64,000 nt of DNA from Prunus persica (GCF_000346465.2 NC_034015.1:9852766-9916765), one strand, 5' to 3'; numbered from the stretch's first letter, positions 49,265-61,349 are shown. A program made the numbers and translations. Notes: generated by a model not told the origin, from the letters alone.

Positions 49265-51320
49265 GATTAGGAAAGAAAGAGAGGACGGCACAGGGCTTCA
49301 CTCAGACTTACTGTAAAAGCTTGTATTGCCCAGAGAGAGGTGCTTTCTTTAGTCTTTCACGTGATACTATGGGTCTGGGATCTGGTGCCTGCCACTCTTG
49401 CAAAATGAACGAAGCCGAGGAGGCCAAGGAAGTATTTAAACTAAATTCATCAAAAACTGGTTTTGTATACGGGAGTTGAGTACTCAGGTCATGATTATGT
49501 CTATGTAAGTCCCCATTATTTTGGCGCCGAAGGGATGGAAACTGAAATTTTCAAGGCCGGAAAGAAATTGGGGCTGACAACTTATGTCGGGTACCAAGTG
49601 CTGGAGATAGTTGTTATGAAGGAATCTAAACGACCTGAAATAGAATCTACCCAGGTTAAAGTAAGAAGATTTTTCAGACCAGAGGACATATCTGTTGAGA
49701 AGGCATACAGTTCGGATATTAGAGAGGTCTACTACAGTGAAGAAACACACATCATGCCTGTTAATAATATAGAAATAAAATGTGAAGTCAGAAAGAAGAG
49801 TGATCTTCCAGTATGTAATGCTCCTGTCATTTTCCAGCATATTTTCTTCTGTGAACATCTATATGATCCTTCTAAAGGGTCTATTAAGCAGTTGCCAGCT
49901 CACATCAAACTGAGGTACTCAACAGCAGGTGGTGATGCTGATTCTAGAAAGAGAAAGGGCAAATGCAAAGAAGGAGAAAATGTTTCAGAAGTTGAGAACC
50001 AGAGAGCTGATTCTGAGCAGAAACGCCTAGCCACATTGGATATATTTGCTGGTTGCGGTGGCTTGTCTGATGGGTTGCATCAGTCTGGTGCTTCAATAAC
50101 CAAGTGGGCAATTGAGTATGAAGAGCCTGCTGGGGATGCTTTCAAACTCAACCATCCTGAGTCGTTGGTTTTCATCATTAACTGCAATGTGATCTTAAGG
50201 GCCGTAATGGAAAAATGTGGGGACACAGATGATTGTATTGCAACTTCTGAAGCTGCTGAATTGGCTGCATCACTTGATGAGAAGGTTAAAAATGATTTGC
50301 CGTTGCCGGGGCAGGTAGATTTCATCAATGGAGGACCTCCATGCCAGGGTTTCTCTAGAATGAATAGGTTCAACCAAAGCACTTGGAGTAAAGTTCAGTG
50401 TGAAATGATCTTGGCATTCTTATCCTTTGCCGACTACTTCCGGCCAAAGTATTTCCTCTTAGAGAATGTGAGGAACTTTGTGTCTTTCAATAAAGGACAG
50501 ACATTCCGTCTGACTCTGGCTTCACTTCTTGAGATGGGTTATCAGGTGAGGTTTGGTATTCTGGAAGCTGGAGCTTATGGAGTTTCCCAGTCACGAAAGC
50601 GAGCGTTTATATGGGCAGCTGCCCAAGGAGAGATTCTCCCTGAATGGCCAGAGCCAATGCATGTCTTTGGCGTACCAGAGTTGAAGATCACATTATCAGG
50701 CAATTCACAATATGCTGCTGTTCGTAGTACTGCAAGTGGAGCCCCTTTCCGTTCAATAACTGTAAGAGATACAATCGGTGATCTCCCGGCCGTAGGGAAT
50801 GGAGCATCCAAGGGGAACTTAGAGTAAGAAAGCGATCCCATCTCATGGTTCCAGAAGAAAATCCGAGGGGAGATGTCTGTTTTGACTGATCACATTTCGA
50901 ATGAAATGAATGAGCTGAATCTGATTCGATGGCAGAGAATTCCAAAGCGGCCAGGTGCTGATTGGCAATGCCTTCCAGATGAAAAGGTAGTGGACAGATA
51001 GTTGACTTGATACCATGGTGCCTGCCCAACACAGCCAAGCGCCACAATCAGTGGAAGGGCCTGTTTGGAAGGTTGGATTGGGAAGGCAACTTCCCAACTT
51101 CCATTACAGATCCTAAGCCAATGGGGAAAGTGGGAATGTGCTTTCACCCTGACCAGGACAGGATTCTAACTGTTCGGGAATGCGCCCGATCTCAAGGTTT
51201 TGCGGATAGCTACCAGTTTTCGGGCACAGTTCTTCACAAGCATAGGCAGATTGGAAATGCTGTTCCTCCTACTTTGGCCTATGCATTGGGGCTGAACTCA
51301 AGGAAGCAATTGACAGCAAG
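49265..51320 (+). pseudogene. intron-less MET1-type cytosine-5 DNA methyltransferase pseudogene (C-terminal half)
   Basis: Continuous similarity to the C-terminal half of plant MET1: the end of one BAH region ([32 protein letters not shown]), the second BAH region, a KG-like linker, then the methyltransferase. Motifs [29 protein letters not shown] (catalytic Cys kept, usual GFSGMNRF changed), VI ENVRNFV, VIII QSRKRAF and [20 protein letters not shown] are present. Breaks: a frameshift at about 49475 (VY|GS), a stop at 50825 after NLE, and a small deletion with frameshift near 50990. No intron interrupts about 2 kb that is normally split into several exons, which points to retroposition of a partial cDNA. 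No clear poly(A) tail or target duplication was found. Confidence 0.9.
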
Positions 51321-52149
51321 AGGTTGTCTTCACAAGAGTAGGAGTAGTTGTTGTTGTTTGTTTCTATGCAATACTGATAGTTCCATTTGGTTGCCTTCTA
51401 AGGCAAAAACACAGCTCAGTTTGTTGTCTTTGGTTTTCTTCTTGTATTGTGTTTGTAAACTTGTCTTGATTGAGCAACTTCAATTTAATACACAGAAGCA
51501 TTTTTTTTCAGGAGACAAGTGTCACAAGAGTTTGATACATGTATATATATTTATTTGAAATTATTTTATTTTATTTAGTAAGCTTCTTTTGATTTGGCCA
51601 CGGAGCTCAGTAACATCGATTGGCAGGACCAGGTACGTGGGTCCCAGTTTGACATCATATCCTGTCACATGTCCACGTGTGCACTCTGATTAAGCTCTGT
51701 CCCAGGAGGAAGGTCAATTCTGTCATTTTGTGAAGGGAGACTTTGGAAAAACCCAAAGGAGAGAGAAAATTTTTAAAAAAAGCAAAAATGGACAAAATTA
51801 CCCTTATTTATTTTTTAATTTCCTAAGAAATCCTTTACATTTGAATGTCTTTGGTTTGAAAGTTGAGAGGTTATTCTGTCTTTTTTGAAAAAGCCTGAAA
51901 AAGCTTTGGCTTTTTCTAAAAGTGAAAGTTTTTTTATGGGTAAAACCTAAATTTACTTTTTGTGAAACAATCTGTAGTTTTGGCCTTTGCCCTTGCAAAG
52001 AGAGTGGGTGGGTGAGTGAGTAAGTGAAAGCGAAGTCAAGGGTCAAGGGCGTCAAACATATTTTCCTTAGGAAATTAGCAATTAATGGTTCGGGTCACCT
52101 AATCAGCCTCCACGTGTCACCGTCCTTTGATCCGAACCTACATTTTATT
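51321..52149. other. 3' flank of the MET1 pseudogene and unique AT-rich DNA
   Basis: The first ~200 bp may be copied 3' UTR (a T-rich stretch with aatttaatacac near 51485). No gene is seen. The last part approaches the tomosyn-like leader. Confidence 0.45.
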
Positions 52150-52467
52150 TTGTCCTTGAGAAACCGCTAATCTTGTCCCATTCCTCTTCCAACATAAAAA
52201 ATTGAAAAACTGCCATCAACGGCCCATTTCGAAGTTTTCACTTCACTCTCTTCTCCTCTTCTCTTCTTCTCTCTCTGGTCTCTGTCGTCGGTTATTACAA
52301 AGCAGAGAACTTTGGCCTTCTCAGGTCGTCTTTGTCTTCATCTCAGGAGTCGGGGTTTTTTTGGTGGTCTCTCAGATTCTGAAAACAGCAGAGCATAGAC
52401 CAGATCTTCCTTTTCATCACCATCATCAATGTTTGTCAGAAAGCTTGTGGAGAAGGCTTCCAAAAAG
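52150..52467 (+). pseudogene. isolated 5' leader and first exon of a tomosyn/LLGL-like WD40 gene
   Basis: A CT-rich leader (52230-52290) precedes ATG at 52429. The 13 codons MFVRKLVEKASKK match the characteristic start of plant tomosyn-like (lethal giant larvae family) proteins, as I recall them. The frame then reaches gcgagt, a GC-type donor. No WD40 exons follow before the resistance-gene cluster, so the rest of the gene is missing or lies beyond a rearrangement. Similarity over 13 residues is thin. Confidence 0.45.
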
Positions 52468-53206
52468 GCGAGTGATGCTCTTTTCCTCTTACCCTTCAAT
52501 GAATTTTCAACCCAGCAATCAATCTCTCTGTTTCTTTAAGAACATGGTTCAATATCAATTCAATGAGATCAGTCCATGCTTTTGAATTTGATCCACTGTT
52601 CTTCTCCTCCTCCTCCTCCCTCTTGTTCTTCTTGTTCTTGTGAAAAAAACAGAGAAGGGTACTCAAAAGCTAGAATTAATAACGAATTAAATCTGTCATT
52701 AAGATAATAATTGTCGGGGGATCTGCAAAGAAAGTTGCTGGCTATCATATATGTTGTATCTTTTAGCCGTTTGATGCACGTTGCCTCCAAATTTTTAGTC
52801 ATTTTAGTACTAAAGATATGTATATTATTATGTATGTCAGATTAATAATTTTGAACAAATAAATAACTGCCATATACATAGTTTGTTGATTATTTTGATG
52901 ACAACAGTAATAAAAATGGGATGAAAAGTAAATAAAATATTATTTGGTTGCGTTACAAACATGAAATTAGGGGATTGGGTTTTTGTTTGCATTTGCTTGA
53001 TATAGACAATGCTTAATCACATCAGGAATGTGACATGATGGTATAGGTGTCTGTTTGGTAGATGAGAATGTTACTAAATTTTAAGTTGTATTTGTTTAAT
53101 ACAGTGAAGCGTTACTTCATTCATTTAATATGAGAAAAACTTTCATATCTCGGTGTTATTGGATTACTCTTTTTATTTCGAGAGAGGCAAGAAGAGAGGG
53201 ACAATG

Positions 53207-53327
53207 GCAATAGGGTATGCATTGATTTGTAGACCATAGTTATTAGGTTCGAGTCCCATAACCTTAGTAATATGTGTGTGAGAAACCATCTTCCTCTTAT
53301 AGTTTAGACTATCGTAAAAGAAAGAAA
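53207..53327 (+). mobile_element. short SINE with target-site duplication
   Basis: About 121 bp with a strong B box aggttcgagtccca at about 53246 and a purine-rich tail (aaagaaagaaa). It is flanked by a 17-bp near-perfect direct repeat agaagagagggacaatg (53190-53206) and agaagaaagggacaatg (53328-53344). The duplication and internal RNA polymerase III box identify retroposition. The A box is weak. Confidence 0.75.
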
Positions 53328-53654
53328 AGAAGAAAGGGACAATGACACCGAAATATAGCAATATTTTTCTTTAACACGAGTCAATATTAAGAAAGAAACG
53401 CGTTTAATGGATGGATTTTGACTCTAAGTTAAATGAAAGAAACGCGTTTAATGAAAGAAACGCGTTATAATATTTATGTTTAACTCTAAGTTAACCTCTC
53501 TCTCCTAATTCTTCCTAATCTTTTCTAGAATTTCATATTGATGTGATTTTGAATAATTGATTTGAACTTTATAGTTAATTTGGATGTGTTGAATGATAAT
53601 TTAATATGAAACTTAATGTTAAAATATATGATAAATATTTTTTGTACAAAAAAA

Positions 53655-53815
53655 ATCGGGGATTCGGGGCGGGTATGGGGGATAGTCCCCCAACGGGAAC
53701 GGGGACGGGGATTCCCCGAAACCTATTAAACGGGGATTGGTTCGGGGATGGGGGCGGGGATGGAGAGCGAGGACGGGGATGGTATTGTCATACCCGGCCC
53801 CTACCCGACCCGTTG
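53655..53815. repeat. GC-rich cggggatggggg-type low-complexity block
   Basis: Repeated cgggga, gggacgggg and ggggcggggat units with a closing cccggcccctacccgac stretch, in an otherwise AT-rich setting. It looks like the core of a dispersed plant MITE or simple-repeat expansion; ends are not clear. Confidence 0.6.
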
Positions 53816-54669
53816 TCATCCCAGATGTGACCTCACAAAGCTTAGTTTTAAATTGATTTTAACTAAATTTATGTCTCAAATTTTATTAGACCTCCTTTGA
53901 AAACTTTAGACAACACCCCCACCTAGCTGCCACGTATTACCATCGAAGAAAGAAAATCCTTCTTAACCTTAAAAGACCCGTTAACATATTCACAGCATAA
54001 TACTTTTGAAAAAGTATATGTTCAGTACTTTTTTAGAAAACATTTCTATAACGAGTTTTTAATTCGATACCAAAAGTGCCCTAAATTTGTGTTCTTATGT
54101 ATTTGGTGCATGCCATTGAAAATGTGACTATTAAAAACGAAAAGCATCAATCTTATTGTATAATTTGGATCTTATATTGGATCCATTTTCCAGAAAATGA
54201 ATGAAGGAAATGTAATGGATTTATAGTCAACTCATGGCAAACAAAAGAAAAGTTAATATTTGTAAAGACAATAAAGAGAGAGCTATGCATGTGATGGGCG
54301 GTGGATCAAATGTTTGTTTATCTACAATCAGATTTTGTGGGCCCATTTTAAAATCTCAACATGAACTTACGTGTCATGTGATAGGCTCCCTTACAAGCCC
54401 ACGAGCAAGCAGGTCAATTACCCTTGGTCAAAGAGTCAATGGCCTAAATCTCTGGTCAATCTTCACTTTATTAATGTAGTTGTAAACAAGGTTTTAAATA
54501 TCGATAGTTTCGAAAATATCGGTAATTCAAAAATACGGAAATATCGATGGAAATATTGGGAAAATATCGATATCGATAAAAATTGGATAAAAACCACAGA
54601 AATTGTGATAAATACATGGAAATTTTTAATGAAACTTTAGAAGAAGTTTATTTAGTCAATCATCTATTA

Positions 54670-54957
54670 CTAGCCTTTCTGCACGCGCTTCCGCGCTTGC
54701 GAGAGGTTTTTTTAAAAAAATAAGTAAATTTATTTTAGAATTAAAAAAGATAATGGGTAGTTGTGTTCCATAAAAATAGGATCCATTATCTGCTTTTTCT
54801 TTTTCTTTTAATTTTTTTAAATGTGAAAAAGTGTGAATTTACCATATTATCCTCATTTAATTAATAATTTGAATTCTTAATGTTTGCATTAACCAAGGGC
54901 ATTTTTTGGTATTTTGAATGTTTCACCATTCTCTGCCTTTTGCTTTATATATATAGA
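54670..54957 (-). mobile_element. short non-autonomous Helitron
   Basis: On the minus strand it begins TCTATATATATAAAG and ends CTAG. The insertion lies between A (54958) and T (54669), the Helitron AT target. About 10 bases before CTAG is a strong hairpin gcgcggaagcgc (plus strand 54686-54697). Length is 288 bp with no coding capacity. A related sequence is at 61350-61634. Confidence 0.82.
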
Positions 54958-55603
54958 TTTTGACACAAAAAATTGGAAGAAAATGCATTGCATAGTGGGT
55001 TTGAGTGATTTAAGTTGATTATATTGCACAAACTCCGTGACTTAGAAAATATGGAGTAATTAATGAAGAGAATTAAACACCCCATAGTAATTTATTTATC
55101 ATTTTTTAGTACAATATTTTACACTTTATAAATTACATGGTAAGATACATGTGTAACCTTATTTAACATTATTCATTGGACATGGTACACGTTCTTATAT
55201 TTATTATTTATCAAAAATTGAAAAATAATTAAACCAAACTTGACTTTTCATGAAAATTAGGCACTTTACCATACTTAAAAAATAATAGTGAAGATTGAAA
55301 ATTAACTAAGAACATAAATAAATTTATCAAAGGAAGAATTAAGTAGTAAACAAAGAAAATAATTATAGAGATTTAAGTAATTAAGCAACAATTTGAAGGG
55401 AAATTTAGTAATGTAAGTACTTATAATGAATAATAAAATAATCAATAACATTAAATGGATTAAATAGAAAAGAAATAAATTACATTAAGTAATTAAGTAA
55501 CTGATCAACAATATAAAACAATAAGTAATTATGTTAATTTCTATTTTGAGAAACAGCTCGCATGTATTATAAATATATATTCCATAGCTTATTATCACAA
55601 AGT

Positions 55604-55710
55604 GATGACTGCCGTGATGGTTAAGTGGTTGCAGACCTTAGAATGGGGAAGGAGTTCGAACCCTTGCATGCGTGAAGTGAGTTTTCTTTAATTTTTGAAA
55701 GTTCATATCG
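55604..55710 (+). mobile_element. tRNA-related SINE remnant
   Basis: A box-like gtgatggttaagtgg and B box gagttcgaacccttg at tRNA-like spacing, followed by a T-rich tail region. It does not fold into a complete tRNA (no paired acceptor arm), so I call a SINE remnant rather than a tRNA gene. Confidence 0.5.
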
Positions 55711-56860
55711 CGATATTTTGATCATTTAAAGCTGTCTTTAGAAACCTGTAAAATTATCTAAACAAGATGGTTAAAAAGCAGAAAACATGGGATTTCAAGG
55801 GTACCCTAATGGACATAATAGGAGGATTATAGTATTAATTTGATATAATATGAGAGTATGTGTGACCAAAATGTAACTCCGAATATAATTAATTGACCAT
55901 TGTTACAATTAAGCCTAAATTAAAATATGATAACACAAATAAATTGCCAAGACACATGACCTTCATACTTCAATTCATGGGTGATATTGAGTTATTATAT
56001 AAGAATTGCAGTTATTGTGAGAGGTGAAAGAGAGATAAAAGAATGGTGATAATTATTTCAAAGAAAGATTGGTGATAAAATCGTAAAACATGGACATATG
56101 ATTAGTTGACAAGATTCTTTTCTGATATAAAATATAGATATAAAATAGATTTAAGTATAAACAATGACAATATATAAATTACTATATTTTCAGATGTTAT
56201 TATTGTCTTTCTCTTTTCCAGAATTGAAAGCCGCTTTAAGCTGCAACCACTAGAAATATATAGCCAAAGGGGAAGTGTACAAGAGTAACAATGAGTCAAG
56301 GCAATGGGCTCTTAAAAGCACAAATTCTGTGAGAGGGAATATGCTCGGCGGACCGACATGTTACTTATGGTTGCCACAGTAGAAGAAAGAGTTCTTTCTT
56401 ATTGATAAGGAAGGAAGCAGTGTCCATGTATTGTTCTCAATACTTGGCAAAGTTTGTGAACTACAAAATAAGCTCAAAAAATTATTTGAAAGCCTCAAAG
56501 AATCTGGAAAGCAAGGTTAGTGTAAAGCCTCAAAGAATCTGGAAAGCAATGTCACATGTCGTCCTTTTATTATGCTTAGTTTTTGAATGACATGTCGTCC
56601 TTTTATTGAAAGCTTTGGCATCTCTCACTTTCGTATTTTCGGTCTTCCACTCTCATATGAATATTGCTTTTCTTTCTCTTCCTCTCACATTGCTTTTCCT
56701 ACTGTATCAACAAAAGAATGAAGGTGCTTGGAAGCTGTAGGATTTCATATGAAGACATATTTTTGTTTTAGTTCATTCAAATTCATAGCTTCGGAGTTCA
56801 GCAGAATCAACATCTATTCTCGTATTTCACTTGTACTATTTACACCCTCTCAACAGAACC

Positions 56861-58370
56861 ATGGCTGAACTTGCCTTTCCTTTGGCAACCAAACTCATTG
56901 AAAAGCTCGGGTCCATTACTTCTGAGCACATCTGTTTGGCATGTTGCGTTAAAGCTGATCTGAAAAAGCTTCAGCGCACGATGTCCATCATCAAAGATGT
57001 TTTATTGGATGCCGAACAAAAGCAAGAACATAACCAGCAGATACGCAGTTGGCTAAGACAGCTTAAAGATATGGGAATTGGAACAAGAAGATGATGGTCG
57101 CATTTTACCTGCTTTGAGATTGAGTTATACCCGATTGCCTCCTCATTTGAGACAATGTCTTGCTTCTTGTTCCTATCTTCAAAAGGATTGGAATGGATAT
57201 ACTAGTTATGCATTGATAAGATACTGGATGGCACATGGAATCCTTGATCAGTTTCGTGTTCATGGGAACATGGAGTTGGAAGACATCGGAGAGCTGTATT
57301 TTAAAGATTTATGGGCGAGATCCTTCTTTCAAAAAGTTATTGATGATCATACATGCTACTTCTTTGATATGCATGGTCTTATCCATGATCTTGTACAATC
57401 AGTTGCACAAGGTGAGTGTTTTATAGTGAAGTCTGCAAACACCAAAGACATATTTGAAAATGTTAGACATTTGACATTTTTGGAAGCTGGCCAAAATGTT
57501 TCAACAACCTTGCAAAAGTTGAACAAAGTGCGGACTATAGCAGCAGAACGAATAGACATTGATGAATCCTTCCTTCACACTTGCTTTTCAAGATTCAAGT
57601 ATTTGCGAGTGCTTAAGTTATTGGAAGTATCACTACAAGTGTTGCCAAGTTCCATTGGTTCCCTGAAACATTTGAAATATCTGGACTTGAGTTTAAATGA
57701 AGCAATGACGAAAGTCCCCAATTCAATTTGCAGACTGCAGAGCTTGCAAACTCTAAATTTTGGTTATTGTGAGAATCTCCAAGAGTTACCGAGAGATATA
57801 AGCAAATTGATAAGCCTCACATCACTTTTCTTAACCACAAAACAAACAAGTTTTACAGAGAATGGGGTGGGATGCTTGAAATCACTTCGATTTCTTAGTA
57901 TTACCGAGTGTAGTAATTTAACCTTTTTGCCGCGTGAAACGAGCTATCTTGCTGCATTACGAACTCTATGGATAGTAGAATGCAAACTGCTGGATTTGGT
58001 GGACGTAAACTATCAAGGAACTCCCCGGAGGCTCCAAAAATTGATTATTAAAGATGTACCACGGATGGTGGCATTGCCTGAATGGTTTCAAGGAGCGGCT
58101 AACATCCTTCAACTCTTGGTTATTGCCAGGTGTGAGAATTTGGAGGCATTACCTGAGTGGTTGAGAAGTTTCACATCACTCAGAAAGTTGGTCCTTGATT
58201 CATATCCGAAATTGTCATCTCTACCAGGGAGGATGTGTTCTCTTACCTCCTTAAAAGAACTTGTGATTGATGATTGTCCCGAATTGGAGAGGAGATGCCA
58301 ACGCGACATTGGAGAAGATTGGTCCAAAATTTCTCATGAGCCACATGTTTCCTTTCACTTGTTTGATTGA
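56861..58370 (+). pseudogene. CC-NB-LRR disease-resistance gene lacking its NB-ARC domain
   Basis: It starts MAELAFPLATKLIEKLG with a Rx-type coiled-coil domain (LLDAEQKQEHNQQIRSWL), but at about 57070 it jumps directly to the winged-helix end of the ARC region (IWELEQEDDGRILPALRLSY, LPPHLRQCLASCS). The P-loop, kinase-2, RNBS and GLPLA motifs are all missing, roughly 300 codons. The join shifts frame, so the coiled coil ends in GIGTRR and a stop. The MHD-like motif reads DMHGLIHDL (usual MHDLIHDL). About ten leucine-rich repeats follow to SFHLFD. CC-NB-LRR proteins are cytoplasmic immune receptors that need the nucleotide-binding switch, so this copy should be non-functional as a receptor. 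Confidence 0.92.
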
Positions 58371-59066
58371 TTTCTCTATATATAATATATGCGAACAAGA
58401 TTCCTCTCATGTGTTTGTTCTATACTAATTCCTAATCTCTTTCTTCTGATGTCTTAGTCTTTCTTTCTTTTCCTTCGTTTATTTGTTTTCTTGTTTCTGG
58501 GTACTTACTGGGTTGTGTTTTATTTAATTTGGATTTTGTCATGTTTAGATCAATTTTATTTTATTTTATTCAAATTGTGGGGTGGACGACCAAAAATAAA
58601 ATAATTGTCTTTATAAATAATAGTTGTGGACATGCATGGTGTGGTGTGCACGACTTTGTTTACTTTCCTTGTACATATGCAATGTGATGAATGATTTCAT
58701 CCTTAATATTACGATAATCTTTATTTATTTGTTTATTTATTTATTATTATGAGGTTCAGTGCTGCTTCAGCTATTTTTGTTCTTTTTTTTTTTTTTAATC
58801 TTTTTCATCGAACTGTTCTGTTTTGCTATGCTACAATACAAATGGTACCACCTTCTCAGTCTCCAAACCTAGGGATCAACATGTAAAAAGAGATAAAATT
58901 TCAGAATTTTTTTAACGGAATCTTAGCATAAGATTTGTAAGATGGTGTTGTTCTGGAGAGAAATCGGGTCTGTGGAGAAATCTGGGTGGATGGGGGGTGG
59001 GGAAAGAAATTGATTTTGGTGGGGGGGGCGGCGCGGGGTGGTGATGGGGGAAGAAATCGGGGCTGT
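58371..59066. other. 3' flank of the resistance pseudogene and G-rich junction
   Basis: Holds the first copy of the shared 3' flank (to about 58760), a T run (about 58785) and a G-rich block (58985-59060) at the start of the duplicate. No gene. Confidence 0.55.
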
Positions 59067-59696
59067 AGAGCTTGCAAACTCTAAATCTTGGTTCTTGTGA
59101 GAATCTCCAAGAGTTACCGAGAGATATAAGCAAATTGATCAGCCTCACATCACTGTTTTTAACCACAAAACAAACAAGGTTTACAAAAAATGGGGTGGGT
59201 TGTTTGAAATCACTTCGATTCCTTAATATTGATGAGTGTAATCATTTAACTTGTTTGCCCTGTGAAAAGAGTTATCTTACTTCCTTAAGGACTCTGCTGA
59301 TAGGAAATTGCGAACAACTGGATTTGGGGAACGTAAACTATCAAGGAACTCCACTGAGGCTCAAAAATTGAGTATTATAAATTTACCACGGATGGTGGCA
59401 TTGCCTGAATGGTTTCAAGGAGCGGCTAAACCCTTCAAGTCTTAGTTATTGGCATGTGTGAGAATTTGGAGGCATTACCTGATTGGTTGGCAAGTTTCAC
59501 ATCACTCACAAAGTTGGTCATCGATCAATGTCAGAAATTGTTGTCTCTGCCAGAGGGAATGCGTTCTCTTACCTCCTTAAATAAACTTGTGGTTGATGAT
59601 TGTCCTGAATTGGAGAGGAGATGCCAGTGCGACATTGGAGAAGATTGGCCCAAGATTTCTCATGTGCCACATGTTTCCTTGTCCTCCTTCGATTGA
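59067..59696 (+). pseudogene. duplicated C-terminal LRR fragment of the same resistance gene
   Basis: Begins abruptly within an LRR (SLQTLNLGSCENLQELPRD) and matches 57736-58370 closely, including the terminal RRCQCDIGEDWPKIS segment. A frameshift near 59370-59455 (after LRLKN) splits it. The upstream junction lies in a G-rich stretch (58985-59060). The following 3' flank is also duplicated (59697-60000 versus 58371-58690), so it arose as a segmental tandem copy, not by retroposition. Confidence 0.92.
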
Positions 59697-60161
59697 TTTC
59701 TACATATATAATATATGCGAACAAAGTGGGTCCTCTCGTGTGTTTGTTCTATACTAATTCCTAGTTTCTTTCTTCAGCTTTTCTCAGTATTTCTTTCATT
59801 CCCTTTGTTTGTTTGTTTTCTTGTGTCTGGGTTGTGTTTTATTTAGTTTGGATTGTGTCATGCTTACATCAATTTGATTTTATTTATTTAAGTTGTGGGT
59901 AGACGACCAAAAATAAAACAATCGTCTTTGTAAATAATATTTGTGGACATGCGTGGTGAATGATTTCATCCATAACGACTTCGTTTACTTTCTTTGTTTC
60001 GCTATTGTCCACGATATGAAAACGCTCCATGGTAACATCATTACCAATGATATCAAATACATCTCTCCATCACTGCTTTAAAATTAAAGTAATACATTCA
60101 ATTATTTTAAAACTGTTATTTAACAATAACACTATTATTAAATCACTATCATATAGATAAA

Positions 60162-60748
60162 GAGGAATGCTAAAAACCTTCTCTCTAACATTCTCTTTTG
60201 GACCTTCTCTCTTCTCTTTATGACAAATGTCATTTTCCTTACACTTAAAACAATGTCATTAATGCATCACACAATTTAGTTTTTGCTTTCCAAATTTACC
60301 CTTTTAAAATGTATTGGCTTTTATATTTCCTTCAATTTATTCAAATTTTGTTATAACTTCTTTAGCACATTGTTAAAAAATAAATAATAATAAATAAAAA
60401 AAGTCATATTTTAAAATAATAATAATAATAAAGTTTGTTTCATGACATTGTTATCATCTTTATTTTGTTATGCGTTCTCTTTGGAAAAATTAAAATTTAA
60501 ATAAAAAACTTCAGCTTTTATTTTCTCATTTAATTTTTAACAAGGTGGTAAGAAAGTTATAAAAAAAAAAATTAGCTTGTTATTAAAAAAAATAAATACA
60601 TTTAATAAGGGTAAACTTGGAAAACAAAAACTAGTTTGTGTGATGCATTAATGACATTGTTTTTAGTGTAAGGAAAGTAACACTTGTCATGAGAAGAAGA
60701 GAGAAGGTTCAAAAGAGAAGGTTAGAGAGAATGTTGCTAGCACTCCCC
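60162..60748. mobile_element. Mutator-type MITE with perfect 9-bp target duplication
   Basis: 587 bp. The outer ~150 bp are inverted repeats (left: cattctcttttggaccttc, right arm reverse: cttctcttttgaaccttc; both arms have aatgcatcacacaa or its complement). The flanks are an identical 9-mer atagataaa (60153-60161 and 60749-60757). Long TIRs and a 9-bp duplication are diagnostic of Mutator-like elements. The interior is AT-rich and non-coding. Confidence 0.92.
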
Positions 60749-61014
60749 ATAGATAAATGCCTAATGACAGTGAGCACCTGAATCTCAAAGCTTAAGAACC
60801 TATTAGCAAACAGAAGCAAAAGGCATGAATACCCCCGTACCCTATTCCGCCATTCAATAAAGCTTTAAGCTTCAGGGGTTAACGAACACAACATACAAAA
60901 ATCACAGAAAATTCATAAGCAGATAATAAATTTCTAGAACCCATGCCAAAATAATTGTACCCAATCTAGACATATGAAATGGAACTAAATTTATATAATT
61001 GTACCCATGCCAAA

Positions 61015-61260
61015 ACCATAAGATCAATTTTATTTTATTTTATTCAAGTTGTGGAGTTGACGACTAAAAATAAAAGATTCGTCTTTGTAAATAATAGTTG
61101 TGTACAAGCGTGGTGTGGTGTGCACAACGACTTTGTTTACTTTCTTTGCATCACTTGCTAATTCCAGTATTGTATATATGCAATGTGATGATTTCATTCA
61201 TTCATAACATCTTAATATTATGATAATCTTTATTTGTTTATTTATTTATTATCATGATGT
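61015..61260 (+). repeat. third copy of the resistance-gene 3' flank
   Basis: Matches 58545-58760 (tagatcaattttattttatt, cgtctttgtaaataatagtt, gtggtgtgcac, gcaatgtgatga, tttatttattat). The coding part is gone. It implies a third ancestral gene copy deleted up to its 3' flank. Confidence 0.85.
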
Positions 61261-61349
61261 GTCTCATCAGCTACATCAAAAGTTTTGGTGGCATTATGGC
61301 TTTACATGCAAAAACAGGAATACACTCAGTTTTGGTGGCATTAAATCCA

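Larger units (their letters stand above)
52468..56860. other. gene-free region with SINEs and a Helitron
   Basis: No gene is supported. Listed separately: SINE 53207-53327, GC-rich block 53655-53815, Helitron 54670-54957, tRNA-like SINE 55604-55710. Around 54490-54640 is a repeat-like run of aaatatcgat motifs. The remainder is AT-rich. Confidence 0.5.

Noticed and set aside
55612..55685. Possible tRNA gene
   Set aside because: The B box is good but no complete cloverleaf can be drawn.
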